A stretch of 64,000 nt of DNA from Streptomyces albidoflavus (lineage in GTDB: Bacteria > Actinomycetota > Actinomycetes > Streptomycetales > Streptomycetaceae). This document shows, piece after piece, positions 55,551 through 63,800 of this stretch (position 1 is its first letter; each line of letters begins with the position of its first letter). The position numbers and the translations under genes were made by a program. Under the pieces are notes generated by a model. That model saw only the letters and a list, made by a program, of their open reading frames with translations. It made no database searches and was not told the origin of the DNA. Where the stretch lies: contig NZ_JOII01000021.1 of the NCBI RefSeq assembly GCF_000719955.1, positions 45,315-109,314 on the forward strand, given 5' to 3'.

Positions 55551-55817
55551 CACCCCCGGCCACCGCTCCCGATCGCCCCCGTATGGCAGGAAAGGTCAGA
55601 TCTCCAGGTGTCGCAGGTATAACGAGTGCACAACACCCACCGCACAAGGCGCCAAAAGAACTGCGCGATCGGCACTCACCTGCGATTATCGCTGTGCTTC
55701 ACCGAACCTCCACATCATGCCACGCGCGTGAAGCAACCGGGCCAGCCCGACCGGAGCCCTATCCTTGTCCCCGGCCGCAGCCCCCGGACCACCCGGTACC
55801 CCGGGCACACCGCACCG

Positions 55818-55890
55818 GCCCCCGTAGCTCAGTGGATAGAGCAGGCGCCTTCTAAGCGCTTGGCCGCAGGTTCGAGTCCTGCCGGGGGCG
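55818..55890 (+). tRNA. tRNA-Arg(UCU)
   Basis: All 73 nt fold into a standard cloverleaf: acceptor GCCCCCG/CGGGGGC, D arm GCTC/GAGC, anticodon stem GGCGC/GCGCT with loop CTTCTAA (anticodon TCT, reading AGA/AGG), and T arm GCAGG/CCTGC with TTCGAGT. The discriminator base is G; CCA is not encoded. AGA is a very rare codon here. No integrase gene is adjacent. Confidence 0.97.
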
Positions 55891-55907
55891 CACACTTCGC
55901 TCCACAC

Positions 55908-55929
55908 GCCCCTCCTGTCCGGGAGGGGC
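55908..55929 (+). terminator. Hairpin terminator after tRNA-Arg
   Basis: An 8-bp stem GCCCCTCC (55908-55915) pairs with GGAGGGGC (55922-55929), followed by TTCTCGTT. It lies 17 bp after the tRNA. Confidence 0.7.
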
Positions 55930-55977
55930 TTCTCGTTCCTCAGGGGCTGTTCGGCCCGCCGGTGGGAGGGGCGCCTC

Positions 55978-57783
55978 ATGGGCGACTACGCACACGACTG
56001 GGCACTCGTCGATGTGGAGACCTCCGGGCTCGTCCCCCGCCGGGACCGGGTGCTGTCCGTCGCGGTGGTGACGGTCGGTCCGGACGGCGGGCGGACCGGG
56101 GAGTTCTCCACCCTGCTGAACCCGGGGTGCGACCCGGGCCCGGTGGACGTCCACGGGCTGACCACCGAGCGGCTGCTCGGCGCCCCGACCTTCGACCTGG
56201 TGGCCGAGGAGCTGGCGGCGATGCTCCAGGGCCGGGTCCTGGTCGCCCACAACGCCCAGTTCGACTACGACTTCCTCGCCCACGAGTTCGCGCGGGCGCG
56301 CCGGTGGCTGCCGGTGGCGCGGCGGCTCTGCACGCTGGCGCTGAGCCGCCAGGTGGACCCGCCGACGGAGGACCTGAAGCTGGGGACGCTCGCCGCCCAC
56401 TACGGCGTACCGCAGCGGCGGGCGCACGACGCGCTGGACGACACGCGGGTGCTGGCCGGGGTCCTGCGGGCGTCGCTGCGTGAGGCCGAGCGGCTGGCCC
56501 TGCCGTTGCCGCTGGTGACCTGTCCTCCCCGGGCGGAGTCCCAGTTCACGCCTAAGCCGCCCAAGGCGCCCTGCGCCTACCGCAACCCCGGCCGGCTGAC
56601 ACCCGGTGGCCCGCTCCGGCAGGGGATGAAGATCGCTGTCAGCGGCGAGACCGCCCTCGCCCGGGCGGAGTTGACCGGCCGGGGAGTCGCCGCCGGGCTG
56701 AACATGATGACCTCGGTCAGTCGCCACACCAGTGCCCTGGTCACCAACGAACCGGCGTCCGCATCGACGAAGGTGCGCAGGGCCGGCGTCGAAGGCGTTC
56801 CCGTGATCGACGAGGACACCTTCCTGAAGCTGCTCGGGGACGTACGGCCGGGGACGTCGCACCTGGCCACCTCGGTGACGTCGTCCGCGTCCAGGCCCCC
56901 CGTACCGGCGCCCCGCCGTCCTGAGCGGGTGGCGGCCGGTGAGCCACTCGCCGGGCAGCGCGTACTCGTCCTGGGCGGACCGCACGCCGAGGCGGCCGCC
57001 GCCCGTACGCGCGTCGTCGAGCGGGGTGGCTCCGCCGCCGTCAACCTGTCGCGCGGCGTCACCGCCGTCGTGGTCCTGGCGGGCGGTGAGCGCGACCGCC
57101 GGATGCGGCGCGTCGTGGAGCTGGGGATACCCGTGCGTGACGCGCAGTGGCTCGGCGGGTCCACGGACACCGGCGTCACGCCTGGCAGGACTGCCGCGCC
57201 ACCGGCCGGGGAACCGGCGACGTCCGTGGGCTCCCGGGCTCCCCTCGTCCTGCCCCGTGGCGGTGTCGTCGATCTGCCCGCGCCGCCCTCCGGCACGCCC
57301 GCGCCCACCTGTCACGTCACCGCCGCCTATGAGCAGCCGGTCCACGGCGAGGTCGATGTCGTCGCCTTCGTGCTCGACGAGGACGGGCAGGTCGCCTTCG
57401 ACGAGGACTTCGTGTTCTACGGAGCCCCGGAGAACCCGGCCGGCACGGTCCGCCTCCTCACCGGCGGCCCCGCCGAACAGACCGTCGCCGTCGACCTGGC
57501 CTCGCTGCCGCCGTCCACGCACAAGGTGGTCGTCGCGGCCGCCGTCGACGGGGAGCCGGCCTTCGGTGACGTCGGCGCGGTCCAGGTGACCCTCGCCCCC
57601 GGCGGCAGCGCCGCCGCCCCGTCCGCCCGCGCCACCCTCGACGCCGCCACCAGCGAACGCACCCTCCTGCTCGCCGAGCTGTACCGCCGGGGCCCCGTCT
57701 GGCGCTTCCGCGCGGTCGGGCAGGGATACGACCACGGCCTCGCCGCTCTCGCGCGGGGGTACGGGGTGGACGTCGCCGGCTGA
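55978..57783 (+). CDS. DEDDh exonuclease-BRCT-TerD fusion protein
   Basis: This 601-residue protein joins three modules. The N-terminal DEDDh 3'-5' exonuclease (about 1-185) of the DnaQ/epsilon type has Asp12/Glu14 in LVDVETSG, HNAQFDYDFL and the RRAHDALDDTRVL end motif with its His and Asp. Two BRCT-like domains follow (about 216-290 and 326-391); the second is more degenerate. A C-terminal TerD/stress-response domain (about 425-601) contains DVVAFVLDEDGQVAFDEDFVFY, the TerD Ca-binding type motif. Such fusions suggest DNA end processing tied to a stress signal. GGGAGGGG precedes the ATG. Confidence 0.88.
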   Translation: MGDYAHDWALVDVETSGLVPRRDRVLSVAVVTVGPDGGRTGEFSTLLNPGCDPGPVDVHGLTTERLLGAPTFDLVAEELAAMLQGRVLVAHNAQFDYDFLAHEFARARRWLPVARRLCTLALSRQVDPPTEDLKLGTLAAHYGVPQRRAHDALDDTRVLAGVLRASLREAERLALPLPLVTCPPRAESQFTPKPPKAPCAYRNPGRLTPGGPLRQGMKIAVSGETALARAELTGRGVAAGLNMMTSVSRHTSALVTNEPASASTKVRRAGVEGVPVIDEDTFLKLLGDVRPGTSHLATSVTSSASRPPVPAPRRPERVAAGEPLAGQRVLVLGGPHAEAAAARTRVVERGGSAAVNLSRGVTAVVVLAGGERDRRMRRVVELGIPVRDAQWLGGSTDTGVTPGRTAAPPAGEPATSVGSRAPLVLPRGGVVDLPAPPSGTPAPTCHVTAAYEQPVHGEVDVVAFVLDEDGQVAFDEDFVFYGAPENPAGTVRLLTGGPAEQTVAVDLASLPPSTHKVVVAAAVDGEPAFGDVGAVQVTLAPGGSAAAPSARATLDAATSERTLLLAELYRRGPVWRFRAVGQGYDHGLAALARGYGVDVAG

Positions 57784-57896
57784 GCGTGCTCCGTGGGCGG
57801 GGCGCGGGCGGCGTCCGGGTACGCTTTCGGATTCGCTGGTGCGCCTTCCGCAGAGGTCGGGTCCGCATCCTCGTTGTCGATCATGTAGGAGGGCGG

Positions 57897-58730
57897 ATGC
57901 CGTCGGTGCAGCGGGTCACGTCGCGGAATGCGCGGTTTCAGCAGTGGGAGGCGTTGCTCGGGAACCGGAAGAAGCGGAATCAGCTGCGGGAGTTCCTGGT
58001 GCAGGGGGTGCGGCCGATCTCGCTGGCCGTGGAGTACGGGTGGCGGGTCAGGGCGTTGCTGTACGACGACAGCCGGAAGCTGTCGGGGTGGGCGCGGGAG
58101 GTGCTGGGGGCGGTCGAGGGTGAGCGGGTGGCGCTGGCGCCGGAGCTGATGGCGGAGCTCGGGGAGAAGAGCGGGGGCGCGCCCGAGGTCGTGGCCGTGG
58201 TGGAGGTGCCGGCGGACGATCTGGAGCGGATCGAGGCGGGGCCGGAGTTTCTGGGGGTGCTGTTCGACCGGCCGACCATGCCGGGGAACATCGGGAGCAT
58301 CATCCGGTCGGCGGACGCCTTCGGGGCGCACGGGATGATCGTGTCCGGTCACGCCGCCGACGTGTACGACCCGAAGAGTGTGCGGGCGACGACCGGCTCG
58401 CTCTTCTCCCTGCCGACCGTGCGGGTGCCCTCGCCCGCCGAGGTGATGGCGTGGGTGGAGCGGCGGCGGGCGGCGGGGCTGCCGCTGGTGCTGGTGGCGA
58501 CCGACGAGAAGGGGGACGCGGACGTCTACGACTTCGACTTCACCCAGCCGGTGCTGCTGCTGGTGGGGAACGAGACCTCGGGGCTGGCGGGGGCGTGGCG
58601 GGAAGTGTGCGACGTCACGGTGAGCATCCCGATGGCGGGTGCGGCCAGTTCGCTGAACGCGGCCAACGCGGCGACCGCGGTGCTCTACGAGGCGTCCCGG
58701 CAGCGGGCCGCCGCCCGGCGGGCGGATTAG
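57897..58730 (+). CDS. TrmH-family (SPOUT) RNA 2'-O-methyltransferase
   Basis: The 277-residue enzyme is predicted to methylate a ribose 2'-OH in rRNA or tRNA. An N-terminal RNA-binding segment (about 1-110) precedes the SPOUT domain, whose knot motifs are clear: LFDRPTMPGNIGSIIRSADAFGA (N1), LLLVGNETSGLAGAW (motif 2) and SIPMAGAASSLNAANAATAVLYE (motif 3). The target RNA position is not deducible. ATG 57897 has AGGAGGG 5 nt upstream. The 119-residue gene that follows starts 11 bp after the stop and may be co-transcribed. Confidence 0.93.
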   Translation: MPSVQRVTSRNARFQQWEALLGNRKKRNQLREFLVQGVRPISLAVEYGWRVRALLYDDSRKLSGWAREVLGAVEGERVALAPELMAELGEKSGGAPEVVAVVEVPADDLERIEAGPEFLGVLFDRPTMPGNIGSIIRSADAFGAHGMIVSGHAADVYDPKSVRATTGSLFSLPTVRVPSPAEVMAWVERRRAAGLPLVLVATDEKGDADVYDFDFTQPVLLLVGNETSGLAGAWREVCDVTVSIPMAGAASSLNAANAATAVLYEASRQRAAARRAD

Positions 58731-58741
58731 ACTCGGGTTTC

Positions 58742-59101
58742 ATGTCGAAGACTGACGCACTGCTCGTTGACCTCGCCACGCTGGTGGAGTCCGGGCGCAG
58801 CAACCAGATGTCTCTGACCGTGGTCACCGGGGGCACCGTCATCACGGGCCGGCTGGCTCCCGAGGCCGTGTGGCGCGAACGCGTCTCGGAGGTCCTGGCG
58901 GACTCGGCGCAGCTGGGTGCGTTCTCCGCCGTCTTCACCAACGAGCGGCCCGCGGACGGGCCGCCCCGGCATCTGCACTTCCACGTCGCGCGGATCCTCC
59001 AGGGCACGGTGGGCATCCCCGAGACCGGCGGCATGTACCGCGTGGCGATCGAGGACGTCAGCGCGTGGACCGTGGGCGACTTCAGCTACTCGGACAACTG
59101 A
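58742..59101 (+). CDS. Hypothetical protein, faintly GvpU-like
   Basis: This 119-residue cytoplasmic protein was not firmly assigned. The segment SLTVVTGGTVITGRLAPEAVWRERVSEVL (split here: SLTVVTGGTVITGRL and later parts) resembles the beta-turn pattern of gas-vesicle accessory protein GvpU, but no other gas-vesicle gene is nearby. The C-terminal half has HLHFHVARILQGTVG and a conserved end DVSAWTVGDFSYSDN. There is no signal or membrane segment. It starts 11 bp after the TrmH-family gene and may share its transcript. Confidence 0.75.
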   Translation: MSKTDALLVDLATLVESGRSNQMSLTVVTGGTVITGRLAPEAVWRERVSEVLADSAQLGAFSAVFTNERPADGPPRHLHFHVARILQGTVGIPETGGMYRVAIEDVSAWTVGDFSYSDN

Positions 59102-59231
59102 GCCGCCCCGCCCCGGTCGTTCCGTCACACCGTCACACCCGGCCTTCCAGGCTCGCCAGCAGCGCGAGCGGGGTGGCGGCCGCCCATGCCTGCAGGCATG
59201 CGGGTACGGGACCGGCGGCAGCCCGGCCGGT

Positions 59232-60116
59232 TCACTGCCCGAAGCAGTGCCGCTCCCCGCCGTCGGCCCGGACGAGGCAGGCCGTCATCCCCTCGGGGCC
59301 GCCTGCGAGCATCGGGGTGGGGAGGTAGTTCTGCGCGTCGAACTTGTCGGCGACCTCGGCGGACTGGCTCTCCTTGTCCGGCCCGGTGATCTCGATACGG
59401 TCGCCGGTCGCGCCGAACCGGATGCGCACCCAACTGGCGCGGCACGTCGGGCTGTAACGGAGTTCAACCACCGTCTGCCTGCCGTACTCCCGCTCCGCCA
59501 CGGTGCGCATCCCGCTGCCCTTGAGGCCGCAGCCCTGCGACTGCGCCTGCTTGCCCCGGCACCGCTCGCCCACGCAGCCGGGCCAGACGCCGATGTCCTC
59601 CGGCTCCTCCCGGGCCCCGCCGAGCAGCAGCGCACCGGCCACCATGGCGGCGGTCGCCAGCGCCCCGGCCCCGGCGAGGGCGACCTTACGGCGGCGGAGG
59701 AAGCGGCGGGGGCGGGGAACGGACGCGGGCGCGGCGGGGGGCGGTGCGTGCGGCCGTCCGGTGTCCGGGGTCCCGGCGGCGGGCGGCTCCCCCGCCGTGG
59801 CGGGCCCGGTCTTCCGGCTCGGCTCCTCGGAGGCGGGCGGTGCGGGATGTGCGGGGCGGGGCTGCGGGTGGCGCCGGGAGAGTTCGGCCAGTTCGCGCAG
59901 GGCCAGCAGGCGGGCGGGCGGTTCGCCGGCGAGGGCGCACAGCTCGGTGACGAGTTCGGGCGGCGGGATCTGGGTGCCGCCGAGATAACGCTGCCAGGAG
60001 GACTTGCTGGCGGTGGTGCGGGCGGCCAGCCCGGCGAGGCTCAGCCCGGTGGTGGCGCGCAGGCCGGCCAGTTCGCGGGCGAGGTGGGCGCATTCCAAGG
60101 TGAGTTCGCCGCTCAC
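59232..60116 (-). CDS. HTH-transmembrane protein with outer DUF2690-type domain
   Basis: This 294-residue single-pass protein has an N-terminal XRE-type helix-turn-helix (about 10-70, LSLAGLAARTTASKSSWQRYLGG), a Pro/Ala-rich cytoplasmic linker, one membrane helix (about 142-165, KVALAGAGALATAAMVAGALLLGG) and a C-terminal domain (about 175-294) with four Cys that matches DUF2690. It is likely a one-component transmembrane regulator. The GTG start overlaps the stop of the upstream paralogue by 4 bp. The two paralogues share most of the HTH segment, so they derive from duplication. Confidence 0.87.
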   Translation of the reverse strand: MSGELTLECAHLARELAGLRATTGLSLAGLAARTTASKSSWQRYLGGTQIPPPELVTELCALAGEPPARLLALRELAELSRRHPQPRPAHPAPPASEEPSRKTGPATAGEPPAAGTPDTGRPHAPPPAAPASVPRPRRFLRRRKVALAGAGALATAAMVAGALLLGGAREEPEDIGVWPGCVGERCRGKQAQSQGCGLKGSGMRTVAEREYGRQTVVELRYSPTCRASWVRIRFGATGDRIEITGPDKESQSAEVADKFDAQNYLPTPMLAGGPEGMTACLVRADGGERHCFGQ

Positions 60117-61018
60117 CGTCGTAGCGCTTCCCAGGTGTGCGGGCCCATGATCCCGTCGACGACGAGACCTTCCTTGTCCTGGAGCCGCTTGACCGCGCGT
60201 TCGGTGGCGGGCCCGTAGGCGCCGTCGATCCCGCCGATGCGGTACCCCCGGTGTTCCAGCAGGCACTGCGCCTCGACCACCTCCCAGGTGGTCGATATCT
60301 GCTGGAGCAGGGCGTCCTGGGTGTCGCTGTGCCCGGCGTAGAGGCGGCCTTCGAAGCGGTGGATGTCGCAGTCGTAGGTGCGGTCGGGCTTGAAGGCGAA
60401 CTCCTCGGTGGCGGTGCGGCGGTGCTCCTCCTCACCGGCCCCGGCGGAGCCCCGCCCCGGCAGGACCAGCGTCACGACGACGGCCAGCACGGCCGCCACG
60501 ACGACCAGGGCGCCACCGGCGGCCAGCAGGGTACGCCGGGCAGGACGCGCCCGGACGGGCTCGGCCGGGACGTCCGGCTCACCGATGAGGGCGGGCGGTA
60601 CGGCGGCGGGGGTGTCCGGTTCCGCAGGAGCAGGGGCGGGAGCGGTGGCGGCAGCCTCCGGGGCGGCCCCGGGGTCAGGCTCGGGCTCGGGCTCCGTCGG
60701 CTCCGGCCCGGCGCCGGACGTATCGGGAGTGGCGGCGTCCTTCGGCTGCGGGCCCGACCAGGTCTGGGCGGCGAGGGTGTGGAGGGCGAGCATCCGGTCG
60801 GGGTCGGCACCCGCGAGCACGGCGAGTTCGGTGACGGCGTCGGCGGGCGGGAGCTTGCGGCCGTTGAGATACCGCTCCCAGGAAGAACGGCTGTAACTCG
60901 TCCTCGTGGCCAGGGCCGTGAAGCTGAGCCCGGTGGCGTCCTTGAGCCGCCTCAGCCGGTCCACCAGCCGTCCGGCCTGCGGATCGAGGTGCTCCGGAAG
61001 TGCCTTCCACGGCGCCAT
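60113..61018 (-). CDS. HTH-transmembrane-peptidoglycan-binding protein
   Basis: This 301-residue protein has an XRE-type HTH (about 15-80, LSFTALATRTSYSRSSWERYLNG), an Asp/Glu/Pro/Ala-rich linker (about 100-160), a membrane helix (about 163-188) and an outer C-terminal peptidoglycan-binding domain (about 235-301, CLLEHRGYRIGGIDGAYGPATERAVKRLQ). Topology therefore places the DNA-binding part inside and the wall-binding part outside, as expected for a membrane-tethered wall sensor. It is divergent from the secreted peptidoglycan-binding gene 333 bp away, which could be its target. The downstream paralogue overlaps its stop by 4 bp. Confidence 0.87.
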   Translation of the reverse strand: MAPWKALPEHLDPQAGRLVDRLRRLKDATGLSFTALATRTSYSRSSWERYLNGRKLPPADAVTELAVLAGADPDRMLALHTLAAQTWSGPQPKDAATPDTSGAGPEPTEPEPEPDPGAAPEAAATAPAPAPAEPDTPAAVPPALIGEPDVPAEPVRARPARRTLLAAGGALVVVAAVLAVVVTLVLPGRGSAGAGEEEHRRTATEEFAFKPDRTYDCDIHRFEGRLYAGHSDTQDALLQQISTTWEVVEAQCLLEHRGYRIGGIDGAYGPATERAVKRLQDKEGLVVDGIMGPHTWEALRR

Positions 61019-61350
61019 GCGCTACGTCCTCCCCCACTCGCCCCGGCTCCGGTGGCCCCCGGCGTGCTCCGCCGGGCGGGAAAACTCCCTGGTCAGAGCC
61101 TGGGACGACCCAGAATACCGCCAAGTCCCCGGGCCGGGTGGCGGTGATCGGCCACCCGGCGCCAAGCTGAGGACCGTCACGCCGCGCCGCCCGGCGCTCC
61201 CGAGAACCCCTCGGACCGCGCCCCGGGTGTGCCGCGAGGACCGCACCACCGGCGCCCGCCGGGCCGGCACGGGGGACCGGCCCGGAGGGCCTGGTGGTGG
61301 CTTCCGACGCGCCGGGGCGGGATGCCCCGGCCGGACGACAGGGGGATCTC
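61019..61350. other. Divergent promoter region of the HTH and peptidoglycan-binding genes
   Basis: This 332-bp region lies between the HTH-TM gene (minus) and the secreted peptidoglycan-binding gene (plus). It holds a short hairpin (CCCGGC/GCCGGG) around 61050 and an AT-richer stretch around 61108-61120. No clear operator palindrome or gene was found. Confidence 0.35.
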
Positions 61351-61758
61351 ATGCGCAGCCGTCCGTACACCCGCTCCGTCGCCGCCGGGGTGGTCGCCGC
61401 CGCCGCTCTGGCCCTGCTGCCGGCCGCCAAGGCATCCGCCGCACCGGCACCCGTCGCAGCCGCCGCCGACACCTGCCGCGGCGTCAGCACCGTCGGCCTC
61501 CACTGCGGCTACAGCACCAGCAACGCCTTCGCCCAGCGCGGCAGCAAGGGCGCCCACGTCAAGGAGATCCAGGCGCTCATCAACGAGACCACCATCTGGC
61601 CGAAGCAGACCGGCAAGCGACTGGCCGTCGACGGGGACTTCGGCCCCACCACCGAGTCGGCCGTCTCCTGGTTCCAGTGGTACTACGGCAGCGAGGCCCT
61701 CTCGGACGGCATGGTCGGCCCGAAGACCTGGGAGATGCTGCGGTACGGCAAGCGCTGA
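61351..61758 (+). CDS. Small secreted peptidoglycan-binding protein
   Basis: The 135-residue product has a signal peptide (about 1-31, ending ASA) and a PG_binding_1 domain (about 55-130): QRGSKGAHVKEIQALINE, LAVDGDFGPTTESAVSWFQ and VGPKTWEMLR. Two Cys (42 and 51) probably form a disulphide. No catalytic domain is attached, so it binds wall peptidoglycan without cleaving it. ATG 61351 has GGGGG 5 nt upstream. A strong hairpin terminates the gene. The wall-sensor gene diverges from it. Confidence 0.92.
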   Translation: MRSRPYTRSVAAGVVAAAALALLPAAKASAAPAPVAAAADTCRGVSTVGLHCGYSTSNAFAQRGSKGAHVKEIQALINETTIWPKQTGKRLAVDGDFGPTTESAVSWFQWYYGSEALSDGMVGPKTWEMLRYGKR

Positions 61759-61772
61759 GACGCCGGACGTAC

Positions 61773-61800
61773 AGGGCCCCCGGTTCCACCCGGGGGCCCT
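61773..61800 (+). terminator. Hairpin terminator after the peptidoglycan-binding gene
   Basis: An 11-bp perfect stem AGGGCCCCCGG (61773-61783) pairs with 61790-61800 across a 6-nt loop, 14 bp after the stop. Confidence 0.8.
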
Positions 61801-61911
61801 CGCCGTGTCGCCACCCGGTCGGCCGAGGTCCGGGGCGCGTCGCCCGGGCGGGGGCGTGGGGGTGCCTATCGTCGGGCGGGCTGGGCTTGGCTCTCTCCGG
61901 GTGGAGGTGCG

Positions 61912-63465
61912 GTGGGCGGCGCGCGGTCGCGGGGCGTGCGGAGGGTGGCCGGGGTGGTACTCGCCGGCCTCCTGGCCGCCGCCTGCGCCGACGGTGACGT
62001 ACGGCCGCAGGCGGCGGCCACCGGGACCCCGCCCCGGACCGGCGAGCTGACCTGGGGCACGTGCCCGGAACCGAGCGAGGCCGAGGCGCAGGTCTGGGGC
62101 GCGGCCGAGCACCGCCCCGCGTACGCCCGCCACGCGGCCCGGCTGCGCTGCGGCACCCTCACGGTGCCCGCCGACTGGACGGCCCCTCAGGGCCGGCGCC
62201 TGGAACTGGCGGTGGCCCTCCTCCCCTCCACCGGCGACGGCCCCGCCGAACCCCTCGCCCTGAACCCGGGCGGCCCCGGCGTCTCCGGCCGCCTGATGCC
62301 GATCGGCATCGCCTCCGGCGGCGCCCGCGCCCTCCTGGACCGCTACGACCTGGTCGGCCTCGACGTACGCGGCACCGGCCGCTCCGGCCCCGCCACCTGC
62401 CCCGCCGCCGAATCCCTGGACGCGGGCCCGCAGCCCGCCGCCCCCACCCACCGCACCGCCCGCGCCTACTGGAACCGCCTCGCCCGGGCCCACGCCACCT
62501 GCGCGGAAGCCGACCCGGCCCGGCTCGCCTCCCTGACCACCACCAACGCCGCCCACGACCTGGACGCCCTGCGCCGCGCCCTGCGCGCCCCCCGCCTCCA
62601 CTACTACGGCGTCTCCTGGGGCACCAGCCTCGGCGCCACGTACCGCACCCTGTTCCCCACCCACTCCGGCCGGACGCTCCTGGAGTCGGTCGTCTCCCCC
62701 GACCCGGACCTACGCGGCCTGCTGGACGGGGTGACGCGGGCCCGCGAGCAACGCTTCGAACACTTCACCGCCTGGCTGGCGGCCCGCTCGGACCGCTACG
62801 GCCTGGGCACCACCGCCGACGAAGTACGGACCCGTCTGCTGTCCCTGCGCGAGCGACTGACGACGCGTCCGCTGCGCACCTCCGACAGCACGTACGGGCG
62901 AGTGGAGACCGACCAGTACCTGGACGCCGAACCGGCCGACCGGGCCGGGGCCGGGGCCGCACTGGCGGCCCTGGCACGGGGCCGGGCCCCGGCCGGGGGC
63001 GGCGACGGCAAACCCCGCGCCGCCGCACCGCCCCTGGTCGCCCCTTTCGCAGGCACCGCACTGCTCTGCTCCCAGGTGACCCACGCCGCCTCGTTCACGG
63101 AACAGTGGTCGGCCTACGGCGAACGCCGCACCGCCTACCCGGTACTGGGCGCGACCCGCCCGATGTTCCCGGGCAGCGGCGAGGTCCCGGGGACCAGCAC
63201 GTGCGCGGGCTTGCCGGCTCCGGAGCGGCCGCCTGTGGAACCGGGCCGGACGGACGGGCCTTTGCTGCTGGTCGCCCACAGGGACGAGGTGATCACGCCG
63301 TTGCCCTGGGCCCGGGCGATGCGGGCGCGAACTGGGGGGTCGTTGTTGGTGGTGGGGGACGGGGAACATGGGGGGATGGCTGGTGGGGGGTGCGCGGGGC
63401 GGGTTGTGGAGTTTTTCGCGGGCGCGGAGGGGGCTGCTGTGAAGGGTGGGGCTTGCGAGCCGTGA
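61912..63465 (+). CDS. Secreted S33-type alpha/beta-hydrolase (tripeptidyl aminopeptidase-like)
   Basis: This 517-residue exported enzyme resembles Streptomyces tripeptidyl aminopeptidases and related proline iminopeptidases (MEROPS S33). The signal sequence ends in LLAAAC, so it is probably a lipoprotein. The oxyanion region is LNPGGPGVSG, the nucleophile elbow GVSWGTS (usually GGSYG), and a TAP-like C-terminal domain (about 415-510) gives the catalytic Asp in AHRDEVI and His in GDGEHGG. GTG 61912 follows GGAGG by 5 nt. The CRISPR array begins 30 bp past the stop. Codon bias relaxes in the last 200 bp. Confidence 0.88.
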   Translation: MGGARSRGVRRVAGVVLAGLLAAACADGDVRPQAAATGTPPRTGELTWGTCPEPSEAEAQVWGAAEHRPAYARHAARLRCGTLTVPADWTAPQGRRLELAVALLPSTGDGPAEPLALNPGGPGVSGRLMPIGIASGGARALLDRYDLVGLDVRGTGRSGPATCPAAESLDAGPQPAAPTHRTARAYWNRLARAHATCAEADPARLASLTTTNAAHDLDALRRALRAPRLHYYGVSWGTSLGATYRTLFPTHSGRTLLESVVSPDPDLRGLLDGVTRAREQRFEHFTAWLAARSDRYGLGTTADEVRTRLLSLRERLTTRPLRTSDSTYGRVETDQYLDAEPADRAGAGAALAALARGRAPAGGGDGKPRAAAPPLVAPFAGTALLCSQVTHAASFTEQWSAYGERRTAYPVLGATRPMFPGSGEVPGTSTCAGLPAPERPPVEPGRTDGPLLLVAHRDEVITPLPWARAMRARTGGSLLVVGDGEHGGMAGGGCAGRVVEFFAGAEGAAVKGGACEP

Positions 63466-63495
63466 GGGGGCGTGGGCAGAGCTGAGGGAGGGCGG

Positions 63496-63707
63496 GTGAG
63501 TTGCCCCGCGGGCGCGGGGAGCACAACCCCATCAAGCTGAGCGACGTCGACCCGACGGGACCACCCCAGCACACGCGGGGAGCACCTTCCGCACCAGAAG
63601 ATCGGCGATGCGGTCGCGGGACCACCCCCGCACACGCGGGGAGCACGTGGCCTCGGCGAGCAGGACTTCCTGGCGGGTGGGACCACCCCCGCACACGCGG
63701 GGAGCAC
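63496..63707 (-). CRISPR. Short type I-E CRISPR array, four repeats, three spacers
   Basis: Three repeats of 29 bp (63557-63585, 63618-63646, 63679-63707) end in CGCACACGCGGGGAGCAC; the first has one change. A degenerate repeat at 63496-63524 (eight mismatches) marks the array end. The three spacers (63525-63556, 63586-63617, 63647-63678) are all 32 nt, the type I-E length. In crRNA sense the repeat begins GTGCTCCCCGCG, so transcription runs on the minus strand and the leader is at higher coordinates. No cas gene is visible; cas1-cas2 would be expected past 64000. Spacer targets were not searched. Confidence 0.93.
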
Positions 63708-63800
63708 TCTCCATGACCTGCACCTTTACCCGGCGCCGCCACCCGTTCCTGCAAGCTTCGCCGATTGCGACCTTTCACATGAAAGCGACATAGCACCCCC
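63708..63800 (-). promoter_or_regulatory. CRISPR leader
   Basis: AT-richer sequence directly upstream of the first repeat in transcription sense, including TTTCACATGAAA (palindrome) at 63773-63784. Position and composition fit a leader with the array promoter. The exact promoter is not assigned. Confidence 0.6.

Noticed and set aside
55818..55890. tRNA-Arg as an integration (att) site
   Set aside because: No integrase, no repeated tRNA 3' end and no mobile genes were found downstream; the flanking genes are ordinary chromosomal ones.
58742..59101. Gas-vesicle protein GvpU
   Set aside because: Only one short segment is similar and no other gvp gene is nearby, so it is kept as hypothetical.
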